From: Halichoerus grypus
Taxonomy: Eukaryota; Chordata; Mammalia; Carnivora; Phocidae
Reading direction: 5' to 3'
Assembly (NCBI RefSeq): GCF_964656455.1
Contig: NC_135718.1
Location: 129,495,093-129,559,092 of the forward strand
Length of the DNA stretch: 64,000 nt
This document shows, piece after piece, positions 45,930 through 57,560 of the stretch. The position numbers were made by a program, and so were the translations under genes. Below the pieces are notes generated by a model. The model saw nothing but the letters and a program-made list of their open reading frames with translations. It searched no databases and had not been told where the DNA came from. Position 1 is the first letter of the stretch, and every line of letters begins with the position of its first letter.

Positions 45930-46180
45930 AATAATAAGAGCAAGCACGTGTCCGTGCTTTCGACGTGCCAGCAACTAGTCCAAACACTTTACACATAGTC
46001 AGACACTTGCTCCTCACAGAAACCACATTATGTAGATATTTTGATCGTCCCCATTTTATATGCTAGGGAAGTAAGGCACGAAGAGATTCGGTAACTTGCC
46101 CAAACCCCGCACAGAGTGGCGAGGCTGGGATTTGCACCCTGAGTCTAAGGCTGAGTCGCTACTTTTGGCCACTGTGCTGT
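45930..46180 (-). repeat. MIR SINE
   Basis: GTGCCAGCAACTAGTCCAAA, TCCCCATTTTATATGCTAGG and GGTAACTTGCCCAAACCC match MIR in reverse complement; LAX1 intron 4. Confidence 0.75.
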
Positions 46181-46517
46181 ATCGCCCCTCAATGGGCTCT
46201 GAGGCAGCAGGCTCACTCCAGTTTACAATACCCTCCCCACCAGAGACTCCCCGTTGAACAGCCACCCACTGTGGCCAAAAACCAGTAGCAATTGATCACC
46301 ACATTTACACTGTTGCTTTCCTTAAGCTTAGCCACTTTGCTCATACCTGCCTAGGATCTAGGGCTTTGCATTTGGAGACCCCCGACTTAGAGATTTTCTC
46401 CAAGGTGAAGAACCGAGTGAAGGAGCAATCAGATAGTGGTACTGGGTGGGAAAGTAGAAAGGCTTCGCCCGTATTTCTGCTTCCGTCCTGTCACCGGCTT
46501 TCTCTTCTTGCTTATAG

Positions 46518-47312
46518 CCCTCCCAAGCAGCCAATGCCCTCTGGCTGCACAGAGACCATAATCCTGCCAACGGCTATGCAGTGGGCATCTATGACAATGC
46601 CACGGGGCTCCAGATGTGTGGGGACCTCACTCCCTCAGCAAACTATGTCAATGTCAAAGCAGCCCGAGACTGCCTGAGCATTTCTTCAGAGGATTCGAGA
46701 GATTACATCAATGTCCCCACAGCAGAGGAGATTGCTGAGGCTCTAGCTTCTACCAACAGCACCCCCGCGAACCTCTTTGCCCTCCCACATGCCCAGGAGC
46801 TGGAGTTTACTGAGGAAAAAGACAAGGGCTGTGGGAATGCCAGTGACCACACCTGTTTTTGGTCTCCAAGATCTGAGAGCGATGATCCACTCAGCGATGA
46901 GGACGGTTCTTCTGAGACCTCAAATGACTATGTCAATATGGCAGGGTTGAATCTGGAGACCCTCCAGGGGAAGCAGCCCCGGATGGCTTTCCAGTGCTAC
47001 AGAGATTATGAAAATGTCCCATCAGCACCTACCATTGGAAACCAGCAGCAGGTGGAGGAAGAAATGACCTCCTCAAACACGGACCATGTGGAAGGCCGGA
47101 CGGATAGTCCAGGTACCCACATCCAATTTGTCATGCAGTCAGGGACGTTCCTGGCTCTAGGGGAACATGTGACCTGTCAGCCATCTGCACAGAGTGAGAC
47201 TAGTCAGATAAAACATGGAGAAGAAATGTCAAATGACATTTCTAGTGACTATGAGAATGTGCCAGCTGCGAAGTCAGGAGACAGGGACTCCAAGCAGGGG
47301 CCAGACACATAG
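46518..47312 (+). CDS. LAX1: LAX1 coding exon 5 (phosphotyrosine tail)
   Basis: Residues 134-397 and TAG at 47310. Tyrosine motifs in order: GIYDN (Y158), NYVNV (Y176), DYINV (Y196), DYVNM (Y271), DYENV (Y297) and DYENV (Y378). Five of these are Y-x-N-V/M, the preferred GRB2/GADS SH2 ligand. Acidic and serine-rich linkers lie between them (SESDDPLSDEDGSSE). The acceptor is GCTTATAG. It is the largest exon and holds most of the signalling function. Confidence 0.97.
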   Translation, partial: PSQAANALWLHRDHNPANGYAVGIYDNATGLQMCGDLTPSANYVNVKAARDCLSISSEDSRDYINVPTAEEIAEALASTNSTPANLFALPHAQELEFTEEKDKGCGNASDHTCFWSPRSESDDPLSDEDGSSETSNDYVNMAGLNLETLQGKQPRMAFQCYRDYENVPSAPTIGNQQQVEEEMTSSNTDHVEGRTDSPGTHIQFVMQSGTFLALGEHVTCQPSAQSETSQIKHGEEMSNDISSDYENVPAAKSGDRDSKQGPDT

Positions 47313-47784
47313 CTCCTTCCTGATGAATTGGGACCCAGGCACCCAGTTGGAGAGCTCTGTGAAGTAGTCTATTCTGCCGGATCCGTGGCCACTATAGGGT
47401 CTGATGAAGACCACTGACCATCCTTGTATTTCAGTGGGTTCGTTCAAGTAGACTACAAAGAGGCTGAGATACACAGAAGTTAAGGAACTCACAAAAGCCA
47501 ACTTCTGAGAAAGCCAGAAAGGAATTCTTCTCAAGCATGGTGCTGTTATCTCTCATACCAACCTAAGAATGTTTGCTGAAACTGCCTTATAGGACGGTTA
47601 GTAGATTAAAAATTCGATAGTTCTTTCGTGCACAGTGGAAACATGGGGGGTCTAAAATCATTACCTTTGCGAATACCAGCAGGATGCAAAGCGAGAATAC
47701 GGATTAGTTTGTAATCCAGGCAGAGGCCAAAAAGAAGAAAGAAGTCGGAGTTGGGGTGGTGCAGCAGTTTCCAGTTGAAAAAGA
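47313..47784 (+). other. LAX1: LAX1 3' UTR, start
   Basis: Unique sequence after the stop. ATTAAA at 47605-47610 is a possible poly(A) signal; if the transcript runs further, its 3' UTR continues into the LINE that follows. Confidence 0.5.
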
Positions 47785-49069
47785 GTGGGGACAACCAAAT
47801 GCTAGAGAAGATGTGGGACAGCAGAACGGTCATTCATTGCAAAGCACAATATCCACTTTGGAAAAGTGTTTGGCAGTTTCTTATGAACATACATTTACTA
47901 TACGGCCCAGCCATTCCACTCCCGGGTGTTTATCCAAGAGAATTGAAAACTTGTGTTCATACAAAAGCCCATATATGCTATTTATAGCAGCTTTATTCAC
48001 AACTGCCAAAACTAGAGATAACCCAGATGTCCTTCAACAGATAAATGGACAAACAAACTGTGGTATGTCCATGTAATAAGGTTATCTACACTCAGCAGTA
48101 AAAAGGAATGAACTATTGGTTCGTGCAACAACCTAGACAAATCTTAAAAGCACTTTGCTAAGTGATAGAAGCTAGACCTAAAAATCTACATATTGTATGA
48201 TTCCATTTATATGACCGTCTGGAAAAGACAAAACTATAGGGATGGAAAACAGATCAGTGGTTGCCAGGTTTAGGGAAAGGAAGTTTATACAAAGGAATTT
48301 TTAGGTTAATGGGGCTCCTCTGTATTGGTATTATGGTGGTGGATACAGGACTCTGAATTTGTCAAAACACAAAAAACTATATAGCACAACCAGTGACTTT
48401 TATTGTATGTAAATTTTTTTAATTAACCATGCTGTCAGGGGAAGCCAGTATGGAATGCAGATTAAGACAAATAAACCTAACTATATTATAGATATATGAT
48501 ATAGCCTCACTGAAGGGGTGAGGGGAAAAGGAGCTGGCCTAATTAACTTTAGAAAACAATGTTTTCACTTAAGACTATAAGAAAGACACAAAAAAACTAC
48601 ATAAACACTGTACTCTAGTTGGTAAATTCGTATCTCAGAGGAATATAGGTTAGCAATTCTGAAAGTACTTTAAATGTAGCTTGAACAAATAAGTAAATGT
48701 AGATAAGGAGGGACAGGTTTCTCATTATCAGAAAGGCTACAGTGAATTCTGTGGTGCTGGATTAGATTTGGAGGTATAGTTTGAACTCTTGTTTATTTAA
48801 ATATATATATGAATAGATACACAAATAAATATAGATATGTGTATACATAGGCTAGCAGACATATATTTCTTAGCTCTGTCCGCTAGACGGTCTAGAAGAA
48901 TTGACACCCTAGAAGCAATGAACACACTTAGCACCCAGGTCTTGGTTTCTAAATATCATTCTCACTAGAAGGAACCAGAGCTCCTTGGAGAAATGTGCAG
49001 TTCTAGGGCTGGGGTGGGGAAAACACAGGAGGGGGGGCTTGACCATCTTGTAGATTTAAAAAAAAGAAA

Positions 49070-49101
<32 letters not shown>

Positions 49102-50262
49102 AAAAGGAGGGTGGCAGGGGAAGAAAACACAAGAAAATATGAAGGTATGTCGAAAGGAGCCATCTAAGAGTTCCCAGGGGCAAAGCTAGAACAATTTCAG
49201 CAATAAAAATAAATAATTATGATATAAATTTGTAACTCAACGAAATAAATATTCTTGAGTCCATACCAATAAGTGAATAAAATGGAGGAGGAAGAAATCT
49301 TCCTTCCTGATGAATTCTGAATAATAAATATAGAAGAAATGAGGGGAAAACAAAATCACTACTAAGATACCACAGAAATGTATGTTAACTATACCGGAAT
49401 TAAAATACAAACTTAATTAAGAAAAGGACACCACAGAATAATTGCTGTATGCAAGTCCTAATGAGTGATAAAATTAGTGGATGACACTTTAAAGAGAACT
49501 AAGATAGTTGCATAGCTTCAAAGATCTCCCCCCAAATATTTATACATTGCTATCATGACTCTGACACATGTCCGTCCACAAATTAGTCAATACTTTCCCC
49601 AGAACTTAATTCCCCTCTCCTTCAGTCTGGAGTGTGGGCTGGATTTAGTGACTCTTTTCTAACAAATAGAATATGGAAAGGCCAGTGCAGGCGTGGGGGG
49701 TGAGGGGGGTGGGCGTGCAAATTTAGAGCAGACACCATCTTAACCATATGATCAAGGCTAACTCACCAGTAATAAGTCAAGTTGTTATATGATCAAGGAG
49801 AAGGGTACTTCACCTCCGTAGTATTCTTCCCCCAAATCCACAAAACCCCATTCTTATCATGAGAAAAAAAATCAGAAAATCCAGATTGCATAACATTCTA
49901 CAAATACCTGACTTGAACTCTTAAAAGTGTTAAAAGTCACGAAATATAAGGAAACACTAAGAAACTGTCACAGATTAGAGGACACCAAGGAGGCCTGATG
50001 ACTGGATATAGAATAATGGTACTTTGGATTGGATCCTGGTACAGAAAAAGGACATTAGTGGGGGAAAAAATGATAGCATTCAAAAAGTCCATATTTTAGT
50101 AAATAGTATTACATTGATGTTAGGTTCTTAGTTTTGATCATTGTATCATGGTCATGGAAGATGTTAGCATTAGGGGAAGCTGGGTGAGGGATATATAGAG
50201 ATTCTCTCCTATTTTTGCAACTCTTCTGTAAATTATTTCCAAATAAAATAATTTTAAAACAT
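47785..50262 (+). repeat. Old LINE-1 (L1M-type) 3' end, about 2.5 kb
   Basis: It opens in the end of L1 ORF2-like sequence (GAAGATGTGGGACAGCAGAA, ATAGCAGCTTTATTCACAAC, GTCCTTCAACAGATAAATGG) and runs through a long 3' UTR to TCTGTAAATTATTTCC AAATAAAATAATTTT. No intact coding frame. An AAAG microsatellite lies at 49058-49105. Confidence 0.8.
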
Positions 50263-50569
50263 GGATAAAGTGAAGACATCTAGCTTCATACCATTTAAAG
50301 AAATATGCCTTGTTCCTTCTTCTGCAAAATGGGTATAACATTAAAGCATAAGCTAGTATAATTGTTCTGGGTATTTGTTTGTTTTTCTGCATTGTTTTGT
50401 TAACATATTTGATCAGTCTCCCTATTAATCTGTATCATTTTGCCTGCAGGAAAATATATTTAAATCCTTTGTATCCACAGTGGATCTTAGCAGAAGGCCC
50501 AAGATAAAGGCAGGTTATTGATAATTGATGATTGATGATATTGTTTCAGTGCATATACTTATGCCATAA

Positions 50570-50913
50570 AAAGTTGTGCCCCCCAAATTCGTATGTTTGA
50601 ACCCCCAATGTGATGGTATTAGGAGGTGGGGGCCTTTGGGAGGTGATTAGATACGAGGGTGGAGCGCTCATGAATGGGACTAGTGCTCTTACAAGAGAGA
50701 CCCCAGAAAGAGCCCCTGTCCCTTCTGCCACATGAGGACACATGGCAGAAGACAGCCATCTGTGACCCGGGAAGCAGGCCTCACCAGGCACCAAACCTGC
50801 TGGCACCTTGATCTCGGACTTCCCAGCCTCCAGAACTGTGAGAAATAAATATTGTTGGCGCCACCCAGTCTACGGTATTTTTTTGTTAGAGCAGCCTGAA
50901 GGGACTCAGACTG
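50570..50913 (+). repeat. MLT1-type (ERVL-MaLR) solo LTR
   Basis: GATGGTATTAGGAGGTGGGG, TTTGGGAGGTGATTAGA, GAGGACACATGGCAGAAGAC and CCTCCAGAACTGTGAGAAAT are hallmark MLT1 words, ending GCAGCCTGAAGGGACTCAGA. No internal sequence is attached. Confidence 0.85.
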
Positions 50914-52130
50914 TGGGATAAAGGCAGATGGTCCCAGGATCTAATTCTCCCACACCGGGTGACGGGATTGTGGGCAGATTCCTTCAGGGCTGTCGGACTC
51001 ACCCCACAAGTAACCGGTGTTGAAATTCCTGCCTCACAGGAGGCACCCAGTCGGGGCTCTCCAGGGACGCAAGGACAAGCCCCAGGAGGGTGGCAACCCC
51101 ACCTGGTCAAGTAAGGAGACAGGAGGGTCACATACGAGGATGAAGACTTGAGCAGAACTGCATCTTACATACTGGCATGAGAGACTTCTCGCAGCCAGGA
51201 GGACAATGAAAAATGAAGAAATCAAAATGAGACTTTGTTAAGAGAGCTACGACCAAGTAAGGAAGGGAAGTTCAACCAACCACAGTCAGGGGGCAGGCCC
51301 TGGAAAAAATAAAGGCAGCTCATGTTTATACCCCAATAAGCCAGTTATACTTACATACATTCTCCCAAATTGAGAATGAGTAATAAGCTGTCGATTGTCC
51401 TGAACGAGATAGTAACCTTTCTGTTCATTTCTTGTTCTGAGCTTTTTTACAAACGAGTGAATGGAAGACTGTTTATGACATAATTATTTCTTTCCCTTTA
51501 TAGTTTTATTTTTCTCACATTAGTTGCCAGGAAATTTTGAGTTAAATTGAATGCCCAAGTGCGGTAACTGGCTCATCTCCTGAGCCTGACAATGCCTAGT
51601 AGGAGGTAATTTTTTCAAGGTAAGGATGAGGAAGTAGATATGAAGATAACGAATCCGTTATGATTCCTTAATTAGTTAAATATAGTAAATTAATTATTCA
51701 AATTCATATTATATTGATTGGACACGATTCAGAACGCTGTTTAGTATGAAATACAGAGTTTGCTAAGTCTCCTTCCCTCTTTATAATTCACCCTTTAATG
51801 GTGAGCAGAAGAAAAGATTTTGCCGTCCCTCTGCCATGCCTCCTCCCTGAGCACCCCTTAGCATCATGGTGCTTTATTATCATTTCTGGTTTCCCTGTGG
51901 GCTGAGGGCCTGTACTGAAGTGCAAATACTTCCAGAAACTCTGACTCTTAAACCAGTTGATAAGCAGGGATTACAGAAAGAAGGCAATAGTGTTCTAACA
52001 CAAATGACCTACCATGTCCTTTCTTACTTCCCCTACTTCTTTATATTAGTTTTAACCACTTATGCTGAAAATGGCACAGCAAGAAAGGGGAAAATAAGAT
52101 ACCCATAGTTTTGTTTTTTTTTTCCTTTCA
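50914..52130. other. Intergenic segment, nothing recognised
   Basis: No gene or repeat family could be assigned. AT-rich in 51480-51780. Confidence 0.4.
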
Positions 52131-52425
52131 GTCTTCCCTTCCTCATCAGTAAGTTGAAGGTGGAGACTGTTGGTAGAATGTGGGCATATCAAGAAGTGGA
52201 GTTAACGATTCTGACTGTCATCTCCTGTCTCCCTCTTATAAGGATCCTTGCGATTACATGGTGCCCACCCAGATAACACGGGATAATCTCATCTCAAAGT
52301 CCTTAACTTAATCACATTGTAAAGTCCTTTTTACCATGTAAGGTCACATATTCACAGGTTCCAGGGATTAAGACATGAACACATTTTGTCCACCACAACT
52401 GCATAGCAGATCAGTATCTCTGATG
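52131..52425. repeat. Interspersed repeat, family not assigned
   Basis: TTACATGGTGCCCACCCAGA, AACTTAATCACATTG and CATATTCACAGGTTCCAGGG are words I know from a common mammalian repeat, but I cannot name the family with confidence. Confidence 0.4.
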
Positions 52426-52483
52426 ACACACGAACCTTATAATATCTGAAACGGGTTATAAGACTCAAAGATATATACACACA

Positions 52484-52508
52484 CAGGTGCGTGTACACAC
52501 ACACACCC
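52484..52508. repeat. CA microsatellite
   Basis: ACACACACAGGTGCGTGTACACACACACACC. Confidence 0.75.
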
Positions 52509-52934
52509 CCTAGGTTTTAGAAGATGAGAGAGTAAGAAGAACGCTGTTAGGCCTGGTACATTGCTGATTTCCTGATTAACTGATTTAGATTGGGTACCCG
52601 ATATAGCATTAATTTAGGGGAGGTGCTTCCTTTCCTGGAAGTCACAGCAACCATCAAAGCAGCACGCAGCCACAGAGAGCCACGAATGCTCTGGGAAATA
52701 CCACGCAGACACTCAGAGGACGTCTCCAGTTGGCTAAATGTAGACAAGATTCCTAGGTAACTGGCACTCAGATGCTGAGAATCTCTGACAGAAGCTCAGG
52801 TTTGTCCCAGGTGTCCTGGAGAACTCTGACTCTTTCTAAGAGGGGAAATCCATTCCTGAGGATCCGAGATCAAGACATAATTCTTCAAGGGTATTCTAAT
52901 TTTGCAGAATCTCACATGAAAAGAATATGTGTTC

Positions 52935-53119
52935 GGACGCCTGGGTGGCTCAGTCGGTTAAGCGGCTGCCTTCGGCCCAGGTCATGATCCCAGGGTTCTG
53001 GGATCGAGTCCCACATCAGGCTCCTTGCTCAGCAGGGAGCCTGCTTCTCCCTCTCTCTCCCTCTGCTTGTGCTCTCTCTGTCAAATAAATAAAATCTTTA
53101 AAAAAAAAAAAAAAGAAAG
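52935..53119 (+). repeat. CAN SINE, young-looking
   Basis: Near-consensus; flanked by AAAAGAATATGTGTTC duplications at 52919 and 53120. Confidence 0.96.
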
Positions 53120-53907
53120 AAAAGAATATGTGTTCAGCTGCTGTTGAGTGGAATGCTCTGAAAATGCCAGTTAGGTCAAGTTGGTTGATAGTGCTCTTCA
53201 GGTCATCTACATCCTTACGTGCCTTCCATGGGTTCTAGCAATTAGAGAGAAGTGTTGAAGTCTTCAAATATGATTGTTGATTTGTCTCTTTATCCTTTCA
53301 GTTATACTCATTTTGTCTCCACGTGTTTTGAAGTTCTGTTGTTAGTTGTATGCACATTTAGGATTGTTAAGTCTTCTTGATGAATTGACTTCCATCATTA
53401 TATGACGTCCCTCTTTATCGCTGGTCATATTCTTTGTTCTGAAGTGTACTTTATCTGACATTAATGTAAACACTACCCCTCCCTTCCTTCTTTCCTTTCA
53501 CTTAAAAATGTTAAAACCTTTTTATTTTGAAATAATTTTAGTCTTATAGAAAAGCTCCAAAAAATAATGCAGAGATTTCCCAAATACCTCACCAACCATT
53601 CCCTAATGTTAACACCTTGCATAACTTTGATATGATGATGAAAACAGAGCAACTAACATTGGTACAATATTATTTACACACTTTACTGGGATTTTATCAG
53701 CTTTTCACCAATGCCCTTTCTCTGCCCCAGGATCCACTCCAGGATCCCACAGAACATGTAGTTATACAACTTCGTCTCCTCCAATCCATGGCAATTCCTC
53801 CCTCTTGCCTTGTCTTTTGTGACCTATTACTTCTTCTAACATTTTTCTGCATCAATCTGTCTCTTCTCTTCTTTGGAAATCCAATGGCATAAATATTAGA
53901 ACTTTTG

Positions 53908-54021
53908 TGTTTTTAAAGATTTTTATTTTTCAAGTAATCTCTACACCAAACGTGGGGCTTGAACTTACAACCCCGAGATCAAGAGTCGCACACTCTACCA
54001 ACAGAGCCCTCCAGGCACCCC
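53908..54021 (-). repeat. CAN SINE, short form
   Basis: Flanked by AATATTAGAACTTTTG and AATATTTAGAACTTTTG. Confidence 0.92.
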
Positions 54022-54360
54022 AATATTTAGAACTTTTGATATTGTTCCACAGATCCCTAAGATCCTGTTCTTTTTTCTTCCCGATTGTTTTTCTTTTTGT
54101 TCTTTAGATTGAATACATTCTATCGATTTTCAGGTTCATTGACTCTCTCTTTTATCATCTCCATTCTGCTGTTAGCACATCAAATGAATTTTTTAATTTC
54201 ACATATTGCATTTTTTCAGTTCTGAAATTTTTCTGTTTGGTTATTTATAGTTTCTATTTCTCTACCAAGAATGTCTACCTTTCCATTCGTTTCAGGCATG
54301 TTTACCTTTAGTTCATGAAGCACAGTTGCTTCCCTGCTTTAAAGTCTCTGTGGTAATTCC

Positions 54361-54597
54361 GAGATGTCTGGGTGGCTCAGTCAGTTAAGCGTCTGCCTTT
54401 GGCTCAGGTCATGATCCCAGGGTCCTGGGATCAAGTCCCACATCAGGCTCCTTGCTCAGTGGGGAACCTGCTTCTCCCTCTGCCTGCTGCTTATGTGCTC
54501 TCTCCCTGCTTGTGCGTGCTCTCGCTCTCTCACACAAATAAATAAATAAAATCTAAAAAAGAAAATGGTTTAAAAAAATAATAAATTAAAAAAAAAT
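54361..54597 (+). repeat. CAN SINE with a perfect 20-bp target duplication
   Basis: The 20 bases at 54341-54360 recur exactly at 54598-54617. The head is GATGTCTGGGTGGCTCAGTC, and the tail is a long A/T-rich stretch. Confidence 0.96.
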
Positions 54598-54723
54598 AAA
54601 GTCTCTGTGGTAATTCCAAATTCAGGGTCATCTTGGGTTGGCATTTGTTAATTGTTTCTCGAGAACTGGTCACACTTTCTTATTCTTTTTATGTTAAGTA
54701 ATTTTATATTGTACCCTAGATAT

Positions 54724-54843
54724 CTCTTTTAAAGATTTCATTTATTTTTTAAGTAAACTCTACACCCAATGTAGGGCTCGAACTCATGACCCTGAGATCA
54801 AGAGTCCCATGCTCCATGGACTGAGCCAGCCGGGCACCCCAAT
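54724..54843 (-). repeat. CAN SINE, short form
   Basis: Flanked by CCTAGATAT at 54715 and 54844; right end GCCAGCCGGGCACCCC. Confidence 0.9.
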
Positions 54844-55539
54844 CCTAGATATTTTTAATATTATGTTGTATAAACTCTGGGTACAATTAAAATCCTCTGA
54901 ATAATTTTTTTTTCATTACAGCAGACAATCAACCCAGTTAAGTTCAAACTGCTAGTGATGCTTCACTTTCTTGGGCAGTGGTTTCACCGTTGGCTCAGTT
55001 CTCAAAGCCTTTGCTGTGCTGGTTTGTATCTGATCCATTCAAGCACAGGTCCAGTGTGAGCCCATGGTGTGGACGGGTTCCTATACAGAATTAGGTGGCC
55101 CTCTGCTCATTCTCTCCTCCTCATGAGTTCTCCCGGCTCCCAGGCCCTCAGAGCCACCTTTTTGGTGCCTCTGGTCAGATGAGAGATCAACTGGAATTTT
55201 AATTGCCTGACCTGCCAACAAAGCACAGCTCCACAGGGAGGGCCCACCTTCAGGGCAAAGCTGAGAGAGGGAAAAAGAAATGACGATCATATACATACAT
55301 TCTCTTCGATCCCCTCTTCCTGGTTCTTCTTTCCAGAAAGATGGGGTTTCCACCATAATTTAGCCTCTTCTCTTCCGCTCCCGCAACACACGTTCATTTT
55401 TGCAACTGGTACCTGCCATCAGGCCAAAATTATGAGAGAAAAGGAAAAATTTGAAAATACAAGAAACTTGCCTCTATGTAGCTCACTTCTCTCCACAATT
55501 CATCTCCTTTTGTTGACTTTCAAGATCCTCATATACTTG

Positions 55540-55733
55540 TTTTTTTTTTAAAGATTTATTTATCTATTTGAGAGAGAACAGGGGGAGGGGCAGAGAGGGA
55601 GAGGGAAAGCATCTCAAGCAGACTCGCCACTGAGTGCAGAGCCCGACACAGGGCTCAATCCCACGATCCGAAATCAAGACCTGAGCCGAAATCAAGAGTC
55701 AGATGCTTAACCGACTGAACCACCCAGGTGTCC
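55540..55733 (-). repeat. CAN SINE, perfect target duplication
   Basis: CCTCATATACTTG at 55527 and 55734. Reverse-complement body with GAACCACCCAGGTGTCC at its right end. Confidence 0.95.
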
Positions 55734-56228
55734 CCTCATATACTTGCTTTTTATGTTGTGTCCAGAGTTTTTAGTTGTAATCCATATGAGACAGTGGCTA
55801 TCGTGGGCTTATTCAGTCTCGGACAGAACCAGAAACCTCACTTCTATTATTTTTATGTGGAGTTATTTGATTAAAAAGAAAATATTCTGGCTCATTCAGC
55901 CTGATGCAGGGTCCATGTTGGAAACTCTTGTATCTTCCATCAGATATCATTTCTCCCAGGATAAAAGCAGTTCAGATAATATTCTTTAAAATGTGATAGT
56001 TGGGATGTTACACAGAAAGGTTGAGAACCACCGGTCTGACAAACTATAGTTTATCTTTAGTTCTGGCCACTCCGTAACCAGGGGTAAGCAGAAACACATT
56101 CAGCTGGCCACCTCATTGGGCCAGGGTTGGTTTTGGGGTTTTTTTTTAATGCTATTCTCAACAGGCTTAGCCTCTTAATTAATTAGAAAATTATAAAATT
56201 CTGCTATCCCCTGTTTTCTGTGTCTTTT

Positions 56229-56407
56229 TTATTTAGAGATTTTATTTATTTATTTATTTGAGAGAGAGAACAAGCATGAGTGGGGGGTGGGGGAATGGCA
56301 TAGAGAGAGGGAGAAGCAGACTCCCCACTGAGCAGAGAGCCTCACCCAGGGCTCAATCCCAGGACCCAGGATCATGACCTGAGCTGACTGAGCCACCCAG
56401 GCGCCCC
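56229..56407 (-). repeat. CAN SINE
   Basis: TTATTTATTTATTTATTTGAG at the left, GAGCCACCCAGGCGCCCC at the right, flanked by T[G/A]TTTTCTGTGTCTT. Confidence 0.94.
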
Positions 56408-56639
56408 TATTTTCTGTGTCTTAAGACCTATTAGGTTGCGTTGTCTGTGTGCCTGGGGCCACCAAGCAATTCATCAAGCACTTGGTTCCTTTTCCTGATT
56501 CTTCTCTCCAACTTTCACATGTTGGCACCCTAGGGCTGGGACCTGCATCTCTTTCCTCTGGCCTGATTCTCTCCCTAGGTGACCACTTCTTCCATGGAAG
56601 GAATGGTCTGTCTATGGGTTCATGACCCCCCTAAATTCC

Positions 56640-57130
56640 ACATGTCCCATCTAATTACCTACTGGACATCTCTACCTGGCTCTCTGGTAGTATCTCAAGA
56701 GTTGTATATCTAAAACAGACTTCTAGATCTGGTTCTCCTCCGTCTTCCCCATCCCAGTAAATGGCACACCATCTCCTCAGCATCTATGTGCTTGGGCCCC
56801 AAACCCAGGAGTCATCCCTGATATCCTCTAAGGCTTGTTTCCGCCTCCAAGCTGCCCACTCTCTGCTTCTGCCCACAGCCATTGCCTCCACCATCATGTC
56901 TCTCCTAGATGGCAGCAAAAGCCCCCTGAGTGCTCCCCCTGCGTCCTTCAGTCTTTGCCCATTCTCGGTATATTCTCTCTGTACAGCAGCTTCTGCAGCA
57001 GAAATCACATCATTCTCTTGCTTAAAGCCCTTAAGTGGCTTCCTTTGGCAACCAGAACAAACCCAGATGTCTCTTTGTGGTCTCAAAGGTGCCGCATGAC
57101 CTGGTCCTGCCTCCATGCTCCTTTCTCACC
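56640..57130 (+). repeat. L2-type LINE fragment
   Basis: CTTCCCCATCCCAGTAAATGG, CCAGGAGTCATCCCTGATAT, TCTCTTGCTTAAAGCCCTTA and GCATGACCTGGTCCTGCCTC match L2 in sense. An open frame here (56835-57446) is explained by the repeat. Confidence 0.7.
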
Positions 57131-57414
57131 ATCCTCCCATATGCCTCAGGAGGAAGACCGGGAGAGTCTCTGGTCACAGAAGCCATGCGGAGAGTGTTTC
57201 CAAGAAAGATTGGTCCCTGTGGCCAGTGAGGCTGAGAGGCTGAGTGAGAAGGGGCACAGACAGGGCCTCTGGATTTGCCCACATGGAGGAGTTAGTGACT
57301 TCACTTCCTCCATTAGTAAAGTGGGTTCCTCTGAGGAGTATAGATTATGGAGAGTCTGTATCCAAGACATCATTAGTCTGAGTTCAAATGATTTTCCTTC
57401 TGCAGCGATAGTCC

Positions 57415-57560
57415 ATCAGTCATTCTCAAACCTCAATGTTTATTAGAATCACCCAGAGGGCTTATTAAACTACAGCTTTTCTAATTCATTAGGATTGACA
57501 CTTCGCATTCCTAACAACATTCCAGGTGTTGCTGAACCTCACCCTGTTTGACAAATAGGA
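57415..57560 (+). repeat. MER5-type hAT element
   Basis: CAGTCATTCTCAAACCTCAAT, AGAATCACCCAGAGGGCTTA and TTCCAGGTGTTGCTGAACC are diagnostic-looking MER5A words. Confidence 0.75.

Larger units (their letters stand above)
40528..47312 (+). other. LAX1: LAX1 gene (lymphocyte transmembrane adaptor 1), coding span
   Basis: Five coding exons join into 397 codons (human LAX1 is about 398 aa). The protein has a short extracellular N-terminus, one membrane helix (about 38-60) and a long cytosolic tail with tyrosines in Y-x-N or similar contexts at Y94, Y158, Y176, Y196, Y271, Y297 and Y378. In LAX1 such tyrosines, once phosphorylated by Src/Syk-family kinases, bind GRB2 and GADS, and the adaptor dampens T- and B-cell receptor signalling. 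Unlike LAT, no CxxC palmitoylation motif follows the helix (it reads WNWNKWKKHR), as known for LAX1. All junctions are GT/AG and keep frame. It lies on the same strand as ATP2B4, about 9.6 kb downstream. Confidence 0.96.
53150..55480 (-). repeat. Old LINE-1 fragments, split by three CAN SINEs
   Basis: GTTAAGTCTTCTTGATGAAT, CTCTTTATCGCTGGTCATAT, CATTACTTC-like and CAGGGTCATCTTGGGTTGG segments resemble L1M sequence on the minus strand. It continues on both sides of the SINEs at 53908, 54361 and 54724. The right end is uncertain. Confidence 0.5.

Noticed and set aside
56835..57446. 203-codon open frame
   Set aside because: Most of it is L2-type LINE sequence followed by a MER5-like element; not a host gene.
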